From Chloroflexota bacterium (lineage in GTDB: Bacteria > Chloroflexota > Limnocylindria > Limnocylindrales > CSP1-4), in the NCBI GenBank assembly GCA_003158875.1, contig PMLK01000023.1, forward strand, positions 1 through 33,579: a stretch of 33,579 nt of DNA, in the 5' to 3' direction. Both the position numbers and the translations under genes were made by a program. The notes under the pieces are model-generated. The model ran no database searches. It was not told where the DNA came from and saw nothing but the letters and a program-made list of their open reading frames with translations. This document shows, piece by piece, positions 9,301 to 16,443 of the stretch (positions are counted from its first letter, which is position 1; each line of letters begins with the position of its first letter).

Positions 9301-10281
9301 GTAGTCGAGGCGGGCCTGCAACTCGGGCGTGACGATCCGGTAGCGGCGCTCGAGGCCCTTCTGGCACTCCTTGCGCAACCACGTTTCGATGGTCTCGCCT
9401 TCGGGCACGGGGAAGCTCGGGATTCTGAGCTGGCCGAACGGCAACTTCATGTCCACCCGTTCGGCGATCTCGCGGGTCCGGTAGATGGCGTCGAGGTTGT
9501 CGGGGAAGATCGCCGCCATCTCCGCGGCCGATTTGAGGTAGAACTCGTCCGTCTCGAAACGCATTCGATTGGGCGTGTCCAGGTTTGAGCCCGTACCTAC
9601 GCACAGCAGGACGTCGTGGGCATCGTGCTGATCGCGCCTGACGTAGTGCAGGTCGTTTGTGGCAATCAGGTTGACACCGGTCTCACGCGACAACTTCACG
9701 AGCTTGGGATTGAGAGCCCGCTGCTCCTTGAGCCCGTGGTCCTGGAGCTCGTAGAAGAAGTTGTCCTTGCCGAGGATGTCCGCGTAGATACCCGAGACCT
9801 TGCGTGCTTGATCCCAATCGTCGGTTTCCAGGGCCTGAGCGACTTCGCCACCGAGGCAAGCCGAGCCGCCGATCAGCCCTTTGGAGTACCGGGCCAGGCG
9901 GTCGTGGTCGATGCGAGGCTTGTAGTAATAGCCCTCGAGATGCGCGTCGGTGATCAGCCGGCAGAGGTTCTGGTAGCCCTCCCACGTCTGGGCGAGCAGG
10001 ACGAGGTGGTAGGGCTGGCTGTCGGCCTTGCCTTCCTTGTCGAGCATGCCGCGACGGGAGACGTAGGTCTCGACGCCGATGATGGGCTTGATGCCTTTGC
10101 TCGTGCAGGCCTGGTAGAAGGCCACTGCCCCGTACAGCGCACCGTGGTCGGTGATCGCCATCGAGTCGAACCCGAGTTGCGACCCCTGTTCGGCAAGCTC
10201 GTTGATGCGTCCGAGTCCGTCCAGCAGGCTGAACTCGGAGTGGAGATGCAGGTGGACGAAATCGTTCGGCGCGACGCTCAC
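6355..10281 (-). CDS. dnaE: DNA polymerase III alpha subunit
   Basis: This is the replicative polymerase catalytic subunit, 1308 residues. The N-terminal PHP domain has HLHLHSEFSLLDG (10-), DHGALYG (45-) and NDLHY (209-213). The metal-binding His/Asp residues look intact, which in some bacteria gives built-in proofreading. The palm motif PDIDVDFED is at 399-407, and the preceding nucleotide-binding segment reads RGSAPGS (361-367), with Pro where Ala or Gly is usual. An OB fold follows (RVVIGGIVTGIRTVTTRNKE), then about 150 residues rich in Ala, Pro, Gly and Asn (6600-7060), then a compact C-terminal domain starting LNVRFTRGADTSR. This is longer than the usual 1150 or so residues because of that linker. 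The start is GTG at 10281, with no Shine-Dalgarno sequence but TACCAT 7 bases upstream. Confidence 0.98.
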   Translation of the reverse strand: MSVAPNDFVHLHLHSEFSLLDGLGRINELAEQGSQLGFDSMAITDHGALYGAVAFYQACTSKGIKPIIGVETYVSRRGMLDKEGKADSQPYHLVLLAQTWEGYQNLCRLITDAHLEGYYYKPRIDHDRLARYSKGLIGGSACLGGEVAQALETDDWDQARKVSGIYADILGKDNFFYELQDHGLKEQRALNPKLVKLSRETGVNLIATNDLHYVRRDQHDAHDVLLCVGTGSNLDTPNRMRFETDEFYLKSAAEMAAIFPDNLDAIYRTREIAERVDMKLPFGQLRIPSFPVPEGETIETWLRKECQKGLERRYRIVTPELQARLDYELDIICRMGYAGYFLIVADFTQFARDQRIAITVRGSAPGSIVTYTLGITPVDPIHYQLPFERFLNPDRVTMPDIDVDFEDGRREEVINYVSRKYGSDHVAQIITFGTMLAKAAIRDVARVVGMSYGEGDRIAKAVPNQLGIKLDEAIETSPPLKEMVANEPAVRRVIDFARHLEGVARNASTHAAGVVISREPLTELMPLQKATNSDGVMTQYEMHGVEALGLLKFDFLGLSNLTILRQAVDLIRQERGEEIDLERIPLDDSKTFALLAEGETTGVFQLESAGMRRYIRELQPTTVFDLAAMVALYRPGPMDNIPTYIARKHGREKVTYLHPLLEPYLNRTYGVFVYQEDIMSASQALAGFTGAEADTLGWAIRKKKKALMDEMRGKFVRQAAERGVTPQVIDAVFDAFQPFERYGFNKAHATCYGLIAYQTAYLKANYTVEYMTSVLTAFRDNEEKVAAAVAECRRLGFEVRPPDVDSSFIEFTVEGDAIRFGLLAVKNVGEGAIQSIIDCRQADGPFHSLADFCSRVDLRLGNRRVMESLIKVGAMNRFGHPAQLLAALDDAMAAGQAVQRDRVSGQTSLFDMGGDDDAAGLERPLPEVAEAPSRERLRWEKELMGLYLSEHPLGSIAEQMATFNPVYSGDLKDESLEGQRVVIGGIVTGIRTVTTRNKETMAVATVEDLQGTLEVVVFPRMYATSGGTFSDGAILLIAGRVDHRGEESSLLADGVWVWEDAVVRGPSAIAQEVAAGDRQRGNRRWGNGNGNSGGNGNGGGQSRPAAPVVPAPPVAAPVVPPVAAQTAAATASAEASHPTPPTSRTRVSPLRGGGVEPWPATLPAPRTSGSPAMLSPRAPISAAPAPDDFATFAPEREESALPEEAVASAVRTAATPTDPIEAPASGVLNVRFTRGADTSRIVTAMEELRAVFKSRPGATRVVLHLPAERGSTLPMELRDGVAYDAELLADVRRRLGEGLVRLEVGAAS

Positions 10282-10288
10282 GGGGGGT

Positions 10289-10294
10289 ATGGTA
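10289..10294 (-). promoter_or_regulatory. Candidate leaderless -10 element for dnaE
   Basis: The minus strand reads TACCAT, then 7 bases, then the GTG start. The usual -10 to start-site distance places the first transcribed base at or next to the GTG, so the mRNA would be leaderless. No Shine-Dalgarno sequence is present. Confidence 0.45.
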
Positions 10295-10389
10295 GCCGCT
10301 GCGACCGGCCACGCGGCGGACAGGGGCCGCCCGACGGTTCTGCCGGTTTGGCGCGGCCTGGTTCGGCGTGGTGGGGCCGGGCGCGCCGT

Positions 10390-11682
10390 CTACGCCACGG
10401 GCTCGCGCGGACGCAACTCCCAGGTCGTGCCGTCGGGGGCATCGTGGAGTTCTATCCCAGCCGCCACGAGACGGTCGCGAATGGCGTCTGCGGCGGCCCA
10501 TTCGCGAGATGCCCGAGCCCGGACGCGTTCGGCCAGCAACGCCTCGACGAAGGGCCGCACCACGTCCGCCGGATCGCCACTGCCTACCTCGGCCATCTCC
10601 CCCAGGCATACGATGGCGGCCCGCAGGGCAGATCTGGCGGTGGCCAGCGCGTCGGATTGGTCCGTGTCGTGCGACCACGATTGGATCGTCTCCTCCAGGG
10701 CCAGGATGGCCCGAACCGCGGCCGGGGCATCGCACTCGTCGAGGGAGTTGCTGAAGACGGCTTCGAGCCGGGCTACTTCGTCGCGCAGGAGGCCCGACGG
10801 CGGATCGGCGAGAGTGGCGGACGCCACGGCCGGTGCGACGGACGCCGCGGCCGTGACCCGCGACGAACTCGTGCTGCCGCCACCGTGAGCGGCCGCCGTC
10901 AGATCGGCAATCGTCATCTCGGTCCCGGAGGCGAAAACGGTGCTGCGGCCGTTCTTTCGCACGGTGACACTTCCCAGCCCCATCACCGTCGCCGACCCCG
11001 AGTCCACATCCACGACGAGAGCCGTGTGTCCGTCTACGCCGAGCACGAACACGTCGTCCGGCAGTTCTCCCTCGAGCATCGCCAGTCGCCGTTCGCCCAG
11101 ATAGCAGAACCTCGTGTCGTGGTTCCCGCCTTCGGCGTTGTCGTAGTGCGGCACAACCGCGACCGAGAGACCCAGCGGCGTGAGCAGATCGAGTCCCTCG
11201 AGCCAGTGCGGCGCTTCGCCGACTTTGTAGATCTCGTACACGGGGATGGTGTAGCGCCCCAACGTGAGAGCGGCGGCGCTGGCCATGGTGACCGCCCCGC
11301 CACGGGCCAGCTTGTCGGCGAGGAGGCGCGGAATCTCCGACCCGGCCCATTGCCGCAGCGCGTAGGAGGGGCTTCCGGGACCCGTGAAGACGAGTCGGGC
11401 CTCGCGAATCCGAACCAGAGCGGTCTCCCTCGTGAGGGCGTCCGCGTCGGCCGAGAGGAACGACGCGACGCTGATTGGAGCCCCGACAGTGGTGCGGAAG
11501 TAGTCGACGGTGCGGGCGGTGATGTCCTCGGCGTTCTCCTGAAAGCCGTAGGGCGTGTCGACCACGACCGCTGGAACTGGACGCTCCCCAAGCCTGTCGA
11601 GGATCAAGCGATGAACTTTGGCCATCGTCGGCGTGGTCTCGCCCGAGCCCATGATCGTCAGGATCCGAGGCAGAGCCGTCAT
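10390..11682 (-). CDS. Class I amidotransferase-like (S51-type) domain fused to CysRS C-terminal domain
   Basis: The product has 430 residues. Residues 1-265 match the peptidase S51/cyanophycinase-like branch of the class I glutamine amidotransferase fold: ILTIMGSGETTPTM, GPGSPSYALRQW, then ARGGAVTMASAAAL, where Ser135 sits at the nucleophile elbow, followed by PHYDNAEGGNHDTRF. A Ser/Ala linker (265-298) leads to residues 300-424, which read as the DALR and C-terminal regions of cysteinyl-tRNA synthetase (ECDAPAAVRAILALEETI, then REWAAADAIRDRLVAAGIEL and DGTTW). The synthetase catalytic domain with HIGH and KMSKS is absent. The ATG at 11682 overlaps the hydrolase stop as ATGA, so translation is coupled; the longer frame to 11865 is an overlap artefact. 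A peptidase or amidase acting on a cysteine- or tRNA-related substrate is conceivable, but the function is unknown. Confidence 0.85.
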   Translation of the reverse strand: MTALPRILTIMGSGETTPTMAKVHRLILDRLGERPVPAVVVDTPYGFQENAEDITARTVDYFRTTVGAPISVASFLSADADALTRETALVRIREARLVFTGPGSPSYALRQWAGSEIPRLLADKLARGGAVTMASAAALTLGRYTIPVYEIYKVGEAPHWLEGLDLLTPLGLSVAVVPHYDNAEGGNHDTRFCYLGERRLAMLEGELPDDVFVLGVDGHTALVVDVDSGSATVMGLGSVTVRKNGRSTVFASGTEMTIADLTAAAHGGGSTSSSRVTAAASVAPAVASATLADPPSGLLRDEVARLEAVFSNSLDECDAPAAVRAILALEETIQSWSHDTDQSDALATARSALRAAIVCLGEMAEVGSGDPADVVRPFVEALLAERVRARASREWAAADAIRDRLVAAGIELHDAPDGTTWELRPREPVA

Positions 11683-12671
11683 GCGGGAACTGCTCCACCG
11701 AACAGCCCGTCCCGAACCGCCTGGAGTATCGCCTCGGCCAGTTCGGCCGGATGCTGGGCATGGATATCGTGATCGCCGCTGAACCATTTCACTCGAGCTG
11801 GCGTGCCGATCGCCCCGGTTGCGGCGAGTGCGGCGTCGGCTCCGCCCCGCTTCGCCTTCAACCAATCGCCCTCACCGCCATCCACGGGCAAGATCAGGGC
11901 CGGGACTCTGAGGGCTCGCCACAGAGCTGCCGTGCGCTGGCTCCACATCGACTCGAGGATCGCCTTGTGGTGCTCGCGCGACAGCCAGGGCGCAATGGTC
12001 ATGTCCGATCTGATCTCGAAGTTCGCGAGCGAACCTTCGAAGCCTTCCTCGGGCCAGTCGGCGTGGGCGCTCCGGAAATAGCCCTCGACCGACGCCAGGG
12101 GCATCCCCACCAGCGGCGGAGGCGCCAGCCGCTCCCAGCAGACGTCCCAGGTTGGGAACGCATCCCCAAGGTCGGTCAGACCGCCGTCGACCAGGACGAT
12201 GCCGCGGGTCAAGCCCGGATACCTGACGGCGAAATCGAGCACCACTCCGGCGCCCCAGGATTGGCCGGCGAGGATCGGCCGATCGAACTCCGGACCGAGC
12301 CGCCCGATGAGATCCCGCAGATCGTCTGAGATCGTGGCGAAGTCGTAGCCGGTGTCGGGCTTGTCCGATCGGCCGTGACCGCGTAAGTCCACGGCCGCGG
12401 AACTGTGTCCCGCGCCGGCGAGTCGCCGAGCCACTCCGTCCCAGAGTCGGGCGTTGGATGCGAGGCCGTGGACGAGCACGAAGGGCGTCATGCCGGCGTT
12501 CGCGGCCGTGCCAGCTGCTATGCCGGTCGCCGTGCGCGCGCCCGCCCCGGCTGGCGTGTCCGAGTCCGCACTCGCGCCCACCGCCGAACTCGCCATCCAA
12601 CGCAGTACCCGCAGGCTCAAGCCGTCGGCAATTTGAATTCGCTCGTCAATCGGATTGGATCGTTCGCCCAT
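11679..12671 (-). CDS. Alpha/beta hydrolase
   Basis: This 330-residue alpha/beta-hydrolase fold protein has the oxyanion motif LVHGLASNARLWDGV (66-), DLRGHGRSDKP (95-105), nucleophile elbow GQSWG with Ser138, and a C-terminal GDHDIH (299-304) supplying the catalytic His. These features fit an esterase, lactonase or haloalkane-type hydrolase; the substrate cannot be told. Residues 28-60 are an Ala/Thr/Gly-rich insertion before the core sheet. The ATG at 12671 is chosen because AGGAG (12678-12682) lies exactly 6 bases upstream; the ATG at 12677 abuts that site, and the longer frame to 12761 has no ribosome site. A TAGCAT hexamer lies just upstream. Its stop overlaps the start of the amidotransferase-like/CysRS fusion, so the two form an operon. 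Confidence 0.9.
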   Translation of the reverse strand: MGERSNPIDERIQIADGLSLRVLRWMASSAVGASADSDTPAGAGARTATGIAAGTAANAGMTPFVLVHGLASNARLWDGVARRLAGAGHSSAAVDLRGHGRSDKPDTGYDFATISDDLRDLIGRLGPEFDRPILAGQSWGAGVVLDFAVRYPGLTRGIVLVDGGLTDLGDAFPTWDVCWERLAPPPLVGMPLASVEGYFRSAHADWPEEGFEGSLANFEIRSDMTIAPWLSREHHKAILESMWSQRTAALWRALRVPALILPVDGGEGDWLKAKRGGADAALAATGAIGTPARVKWFSGDHDIHAQHPAELAEAILQAVRDGLFGGAVPA

Positions 12672-12789
12672 CGCCATCTCCTGCCGCCATGCTAGTCCGC
12701 CAGGCAAGTCTGACCGCCAGACGGAACCGCGCGAACGGTTACTCGTGTGGTTCCAGCGCATGGGCCGGTGGCTCAGTCGCGATCGCCCC

Positions 12790-12795
12790 TACAAT
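12790..12795 (+). promoter_or_regulatory. Candidate near-leaderless -10 element for the BMP lipoprotein gene
   Basis: TACAAT is followed by 9 bases and then the ATG at 12805, so the predicted transcript would start within a few bases of the start codon. No Shine-Dalgarno sequence and no clear -35 are visible. Confidence 0.45.
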
Positions 12796-12804
12796 TTCGC
12801 CACG

Positions 12805-13935
12805 ATGATTCGCGCCAAGAAGCAGTTCCTCGCCCGCGCTGTGACCCTCGTTGGGTCGGTCGCGTTGCTCGCCGGATGCGGCATGTTCTCCAACGCGTCA
12901 CCGCCTAACCCCGACCGCAACGCCTCGCCCACCGGCGGAATGAACATCTCGGAGCAAACTGCGACGCCGGTACCGACGCCGCAGTTTGTCAAGTCCGTAC
13001 TGCTCGTCGCCCACCTGGGTGAGGCATCGGACGCCACGCCCGCCGGCCTGTCGTGGAGTGGCGTCAAGACCGCCGCGGCCAAAATCGAGGCCACTGCAAC
13101 GCACATCGAGTTGGCCTCAAACGCCGAGCTGGCCGCCGACCTGGAAAGGGCGGCCACCCCGTCGGCCGCGCTGGTGGTCACGGTCGGGACGGACGCATCC
13201 GCTGCGGTTGCCAAGGCCGCTGCCGCTCACCCCGCTACGCAATTCCTGGAGCTGGACGTCACGGTCGACGATTCGGCTCCGGCCAACGTTCACGGCATAG
13301 TCTTCGACCAGGCCGAGGCCGGCTATCTTGCCGGCTACGTGGCCGCGACCTTCGCCGCCGGCGGCCGGGTCGGCATCGTCGGCGACACTACGTCGGACCC
13401 AAGCGCCGCGAATTACGCGGCCGGACTCAAAGCCGGGGCGTCCGAGGCCGGCACGGGCAACACCGTTTCCGTTGCCTATGCCGGCAGCGCGGACTCGCCG
13501 TCTAAGGGACGGACTGCCGCGGCCGGGCTCGTCAAGGCGGGCAGCAATGTCATCGTGGCCACACCCAGCTTGTCGGGCATCGGCGCTCTTCGCCAGGCCT
13601 GTGCCGCGGGCGCGAAGCTCGTGGCCTTCGCGACGGACGCCTGGCAGACGGTTCCCGATGTGCAGTCGTGCCTGATCGCGAGTGTGCTGAACCGATACGA
13701 CACCGCTGTTTCCGAGGCCCTTGCAACACTCGCCGCGGGCAGATCGATGCCTCACCAGACCATCGCCGATGTCGCCAGCGGCGGCCTCTCGATCAGCGAC
13801 TTCCATGTGGACCTGCCGGACGGATTCCAGACGAAGCTCAACGCCGTCATGGGAGCACTGGCGAACCGCACGATAGCTTCGCCCGGCACGATCGGGTTAT
13901 CGGTCCCGACGTCATCGCCGGTGCCGGTCGCATGA
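12805..13935 (+). CDS. BMP-family substrate-binding lipoprotein
   Basis: The product has 376 residues. The signal peptide (MIRAKKQFLARAVTLVGSVA) ends in the lipobox LLAGC with Cys25 as the lipidated residue, followed by an Asn/Pro/Ser-rich spacer. The mature part resembles basic membrane protein/PnrA-type binding proteins: a GIVFDQAEAGYLAGYVAA segment, GRVGIVGD, a hinge region, and VLNRYDTAVSEALATLA near the C-terminus. Known relatives bind purine nucleosides or similar solutes for an ABC importer. No permease or ATPase gene adjoins, so it is an orphan binding protein here or has a sensing role. The ATG at 12805 begins a proper signal peptide; the open frame upstream to 12655 does not. The 3' end overlaps the next gene as ATGA. 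Confidence 0.9.
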   Translation: MIRAKKQFLARAVTLVGSVALLAGCGMFSNASPPNPDRNASPTGGMNISEQTATPVPTPQFVKSVLLVAHLGEASDATPAGLSWSGVKTAAAKIEATATHIELASNAELAADLERAATPSAALVVTVGTDASAAVAKAAAAHPATQFLELDVTVDDSAPANVHGIVFDQAEAGYLAGYVAATFAAGGRVGIVGDTTSDPSAANYAAGLKAGASEAGTGNTVSVAYAGSADSPSKGRTAAAGLVKAGSNVIVATPSLSGIGALRQACAAGAKLVAFATDAWQTVPDVQSCLIASVLNRYDTAVSEALATLAAGRSMPHQTIADVASGGLSISDFHVDLPDGFQTKLNAVMGALANRTIASPGTIGLSVPTSSPVPVA

Positions 13936-14384
13936 TCCCCGGCGACTCAGCCGACGGACCGATGCTTCTCGATGACGCGGGCACCGCCGAACTGCTTCGC
14001 TCATCCCGCACTCTCGCCGTGGTTGGGGCATCCTCCAACCCGACTCGGCCCTCGCATGGAGTATTTCGGACTCTTCTTGCGTCGGGCTACCGCTGCGTTC
14101 CCGTGAACCCCGGCGAATCCGAAGTCCTGGGGGTTGCCGCCGTAGCGACACTGGCGGAAGCGGCCGAGGCGCTGGGCGGCCATATCGACATCGTCGACGT
14201 ATTCCGACGGGCCGAGTTCACAGCGGATGTTGCCCGCGAAGCTGTCGCCGTCGGAGCTCGGGCGTTGTGGCTGCAGCTCGGAATCGTCAACTGGGAGGCT
14301 GCGAGCATCGCCGCTGCGGGCGGACTCGTCGTTGTGATGGATCGCTGCACCGCGATTGAGCTGCGAAGGCTTCCGCGAGGGTGA
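13932..14384 (+). CDS. CoA-binding domain protein (YccU-like)
   Basis: This 150-residue protein is essentially a single Rossmann-type CoA-binding domain: TLAVVGASSNPTRPSHGVFRTL, VPVNPGESEVLG, IDIVDVFRRAEFTADVAREA, ALWLQLGIVNWEAA and VVMDRCTAIE. The ordered blocks match the small stand-alone CoA-binding proteins related to the N-terminal part of succinyl-CoA synthetase alpha. The biochemical role of the family is poorly known. The start at 13932 overlaps the lipoprotein stop as ATGA, indicating coupling; an ATG ten codons further in is also possible. It is the last gene of this two-gene plus-strand unit, followed by a strong hairpin at 14467-14502. Confidence 0.9.
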   Translation: MIPGDSADGPMLLDDAGTAELLRSSRTLAVVGASSNPTRPSHGVFRTLLASGYRCVPVNPGESEVLGVAAVATLAEAAEALGGHIDIVDVFRRAEFTADVAREAVAVGARALWLQLGIVNWEAASIAAAGGLVVVMDRCTAIELRRLPRG

Positions 14385-14466
14385 CCGGCTTCCTGTCGGC
14401 GGGCAATCCTCATTCTCTCGGCCGGGCGGCTTCCTGGGCTCCGAGCAACCTTGGCGCTCCGCGTTA

Positions 14467-14502
14467 ACTCACGACGCCGACCCAAGGGCCGGCGTCGTGA
14501 GT
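14467..14502. terminator. Perfect 13-bp hairpin between convergent genes
   Basis: ACTCACGACGCCG (14467-14479) and its exact complement (14490-14502) flank a 10-base loop. There is no T-tract on either side, so if it is a terminator it is of the strong-stem, tail-less kind and could act in both directions. It lies in the 284-base gap between the CoA-binding gene and the gatB-operon tail; otherwise this gap shows only the hairpin at 14621-14647. Confidence 0.6.
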
Positions 14503-14620
14503 GCTGCCTGAAATGTTCGTGTTCGCAGTCCGTGTCCGTCGAGTAACCTCGATGGAAGCTGACCGCCGCATTGTGACACCGCTTCGGGCCGTTGCCGTTG
14601 ACCCCACCGTTGCACCGGAT

Positions 14621-14647
14621 GGGCTCACCTTCGGACCAGGTGAGTCC
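14621..14647 (-). terminator. Hairpin after the gatCAB-operon small membrane gene
   Basis: A 10-bp stem with one G-T pair (14621-14630 with 14638-14647) and a 7-base loop lies about 20 bases past the stop of the last operon gene. No T-tract follows. Confidence 0.45.
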
Positions 14648-14668
14648 GGTACTTCCTACGTAGACGGC

Positions 14669-14944
14669 CTAGTGAACCGCGAACCCCACTACGAGCAAGA
14701 CGAAACCCACGGCCACGATGGAACCGCCGATCTGGGCCCGGCGTCGGAGCTCCTGAGCCATGATCGACGCTGCGCTGGGTCCCTCGTCTCGCACCCGCTT
14801 GCCACGCCACGTTTCGTAGCGGGCCAGGTTCGCCTCCTGGGCCTTCAGCTCCTGATACCGCGCCCAAGGGCCGCGGGCGCGTTGGTAACCCACGACGATC
14901 AGAACTACGCCGAGTGCCCAGCAGACCAGATTGATCACGCCCAT
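14669..14944 (-). CDS. Small two-pass membrane protein, unknown function
   Basis: The product has 91 residues. The N-terminal hydrophobic segment (residues 3-19, INLVCWALGVVLIVVGY) and the C-terminal one (residues 72-90, IGGSIVAVGFVLLVVGFAV) bracket a charged, probably helical middle with many Arg, Glu and Gln (RARGPWARYQELKAQEANLA). It begins 17 bases after the gatB stop on the same strand, so it is probably the last gene of the gatCAB operon. The longer frame to 15541 lies inside gatB and is not coding. I do not recognise the family. A role with the GatCAB enzyme is not implied by sequence, only by position. Confidence 0.75.
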   Translation of the reverse strand: MGVINLVCWALGVVLIVVGYQRARGPWARYQELKAQEANLARYETWRGKRVRDEGPSAASIMAQELRRRAQIGGSIVAVGFVLLVVGFAVH

Positions 14945-14961
14945 CGCCGCCCTTCCCCGCC

Positions 14962-16443
14962 CTATTCGGCCGCTTCCAGGCGCTCGCGGAGAGCGGTCTG
15001 GACCATGGCTGCGTTGGCCTGACCCCGTGTGGCCTTCATGACCTGGCCGACGAGGAACCCTACGGCAGCGGCCTTGCCGGCGCGATAGTCGGCGACCGCG
15101 GCGGGATTGGCCGCCAGCGCGTCGTTTATGGCCTTGCCGAGCGCCCCGGAGTCCGAGATCTGGCGGAACCCGCGCGCTTCGACGATCGAGGCAACGGGGG
15201 CGGCCGAGGCGTAGTGCTCGGCCAGTACTTCCTTGGCGTTCGTGCCTGAGATGGCGCCGTCCGCTACGAGCCTGGCGAGAGCGGCCAGTTCCACCGGATC
15301 GACCGACCCACCGCCGGCATCGCCCTTGGCCAGTCGGAGGTACTCGCCCGTCACCCAGTTGGCGAGCAGCTTGGGGGACACTCCAGCTCCGACCGCCAGC
15401 GCCCCTTCGAACAGGGCCGTGGCGGAAGCGTCGTTCACCAGGACATTGGCGTCGTATGAGGACAGACCGAACTCGCCCGTGTACCGCGCCCGCCGCACCG
15501 ACGGCAACTCCGGAATGCGGGTCGCGATTTCCGCCAGCCATTCCGGGGTCGTCATCAGTGGCGGTAGGTCCGGCTCGGGAAAGTAGCGGTAGTCGTTCTC
15601 TTCTTCCTTGGGCCGCATATGGTACGTCGACTGACTGGGCTCGTCCCAGCCGCGGGTTTCCATGCGAACCTTGTCCCCGCCGTCGATCAATTCGGCCTGA
15701 CGCTCAATCTCAAAGCCAATCGCCCGTTCTACAGCCTTCATGGAGTTCATATTCTTGACTTCGACGCGCGTCCCGAAAGCCTCGCGGCCGATCGGACGAA
15801 TCGAGACATTGGCCTCGACGCGCATCTGGCCGTTCTCCATTTCGGCGTCCGAAGCTCCGATCGTGCGCATCAGCAGCCGCAGCTCCTCGGCATAGCGTCG
15901 AGCTTGCTCGGCCGTCCTGATATCAGGCTCGGTGACGATCTCCATGAGCGGCATGCCGGACCGGTTGAAATCGATGAGGCTCGCCCGGCGTCCGGCCATC
16001 TCCTGATGGATCAGCCGCCCCGTGTCCTCCTCGAGATGCGCCCGCCGAATCCTGACCGTGACCGGCCCTGCGCTGGTATCGAAGGTCAAGCGACCGTTGG
16101 CCGCCAGCGGCAGCTGATACTGGCTTATCTGGTAGCCCTTGGGAATGTCGGGGTAGAAGTAGTTCTTGCGATCCCAACGCGTGGCCGGCGGGGTCTGCGC
16201 CTCGATGGCGAAACCGGCGGCGATGACCCATTCCACAGCCGACTTGTTGATTGTCGGCAGCGTGCCGGGCAGACCCAGGCAGACCGGGCAAGTGTGGCTG
16301 TTCGGAGCTGCTCCATCGATGTCGGTGGAGCAGCCGCAGAACATCTTGCTGGCGGTCTTGAGCTGGCAGTGAATCTCGATGCCGATCACGGCCTCGTAGC
16401 GTGCCAGCGCGCCTTTGGCGGCCTCTGCGGGCGCGGTTGTCAC
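14962..16443 (-). CDS. gatB: Asp-tRNA(Asn)/Glu-tRNA(Gln) amidotransferase subunit B
   Basis: GatB binds the mischarged tRNA and phosphorylates the acyl group before ammonia from GatA is transferred. The 493-residue product opens with YEAVIGIEIHCQL and carries the zinc-site cysteines (FCGC and CPVCLGLPGTLPTIN), the kinase-like core (YFYPDIPKGYQISQYQ; RAHLEEDTGRLIH; DFNRSGMPLMEIVTEPD; MNSMKAVERAI) and a C-terminal YqeY-like tail (GFLVGQVMKATRGQANA). The start is taken as GTG at 16443, because AGGGA (16450-16454) sits 6 bases upstream and the codon overlaps the aminotransferase stop as GTGA. An in-frame GTG at 16458 has no such site. Confidence 0.97.
   Translation of the reverse strand: MTTAPAEAAKGALARYEAVIGIEIHCQLKTASKMFCGCSTDIDGAAPNSHTCPVCLGLPGTLPTINKSAVEWVIAAGFAIEAQTPPATRWDRKNYFYPDIPKGYQISQYQLPLAANGRLTFDTSAGPVTVRIRRAHLEEDTGRLIHQEMAGRRASLIDFNRSGMPLMEIVTEPDIRTAEQARRYAEELRLLMRTIGASDAEMENGQMRVEANVSIRPIGREAFGTRVEVKNMNSMKAVERAIGFEIERQAELIDGGDKVRMETRGWDEPSQSTYHMRPKEEENDYRYFPEPDLPPLMTTPEWLAEIATRIPELPSVRRARYTGEFGLSSYDANVLVNDASATALFEGALAVGAGVSPKLLANWVTGEYLRLAKGDAGGGSVDPVELAALARLVADGAISGTNAKEVLAEHYASAAPVASIVEARGFRQISDSGALGKAINDALAANPAAVADYRAGKAAAVGFLVGQVMKATRGQANAAMVQTALRERLEAAE

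Noticed and set aside
7642-9588. 648-codon plus-strand open frame opposite dnaE
   Set aside because: It is the codon-structure shadow of dnaE, rich in Asp, Arg, Val and Leu without motifs and without a ribosome site of its own.
9616-11772. 718-codon plus-strand open frame opposite dnaE and the amidotransferase-like fusion
   Set aside because: It spans two genuine minus-strand genes and their intergenic gap, and shows no domain pattern.
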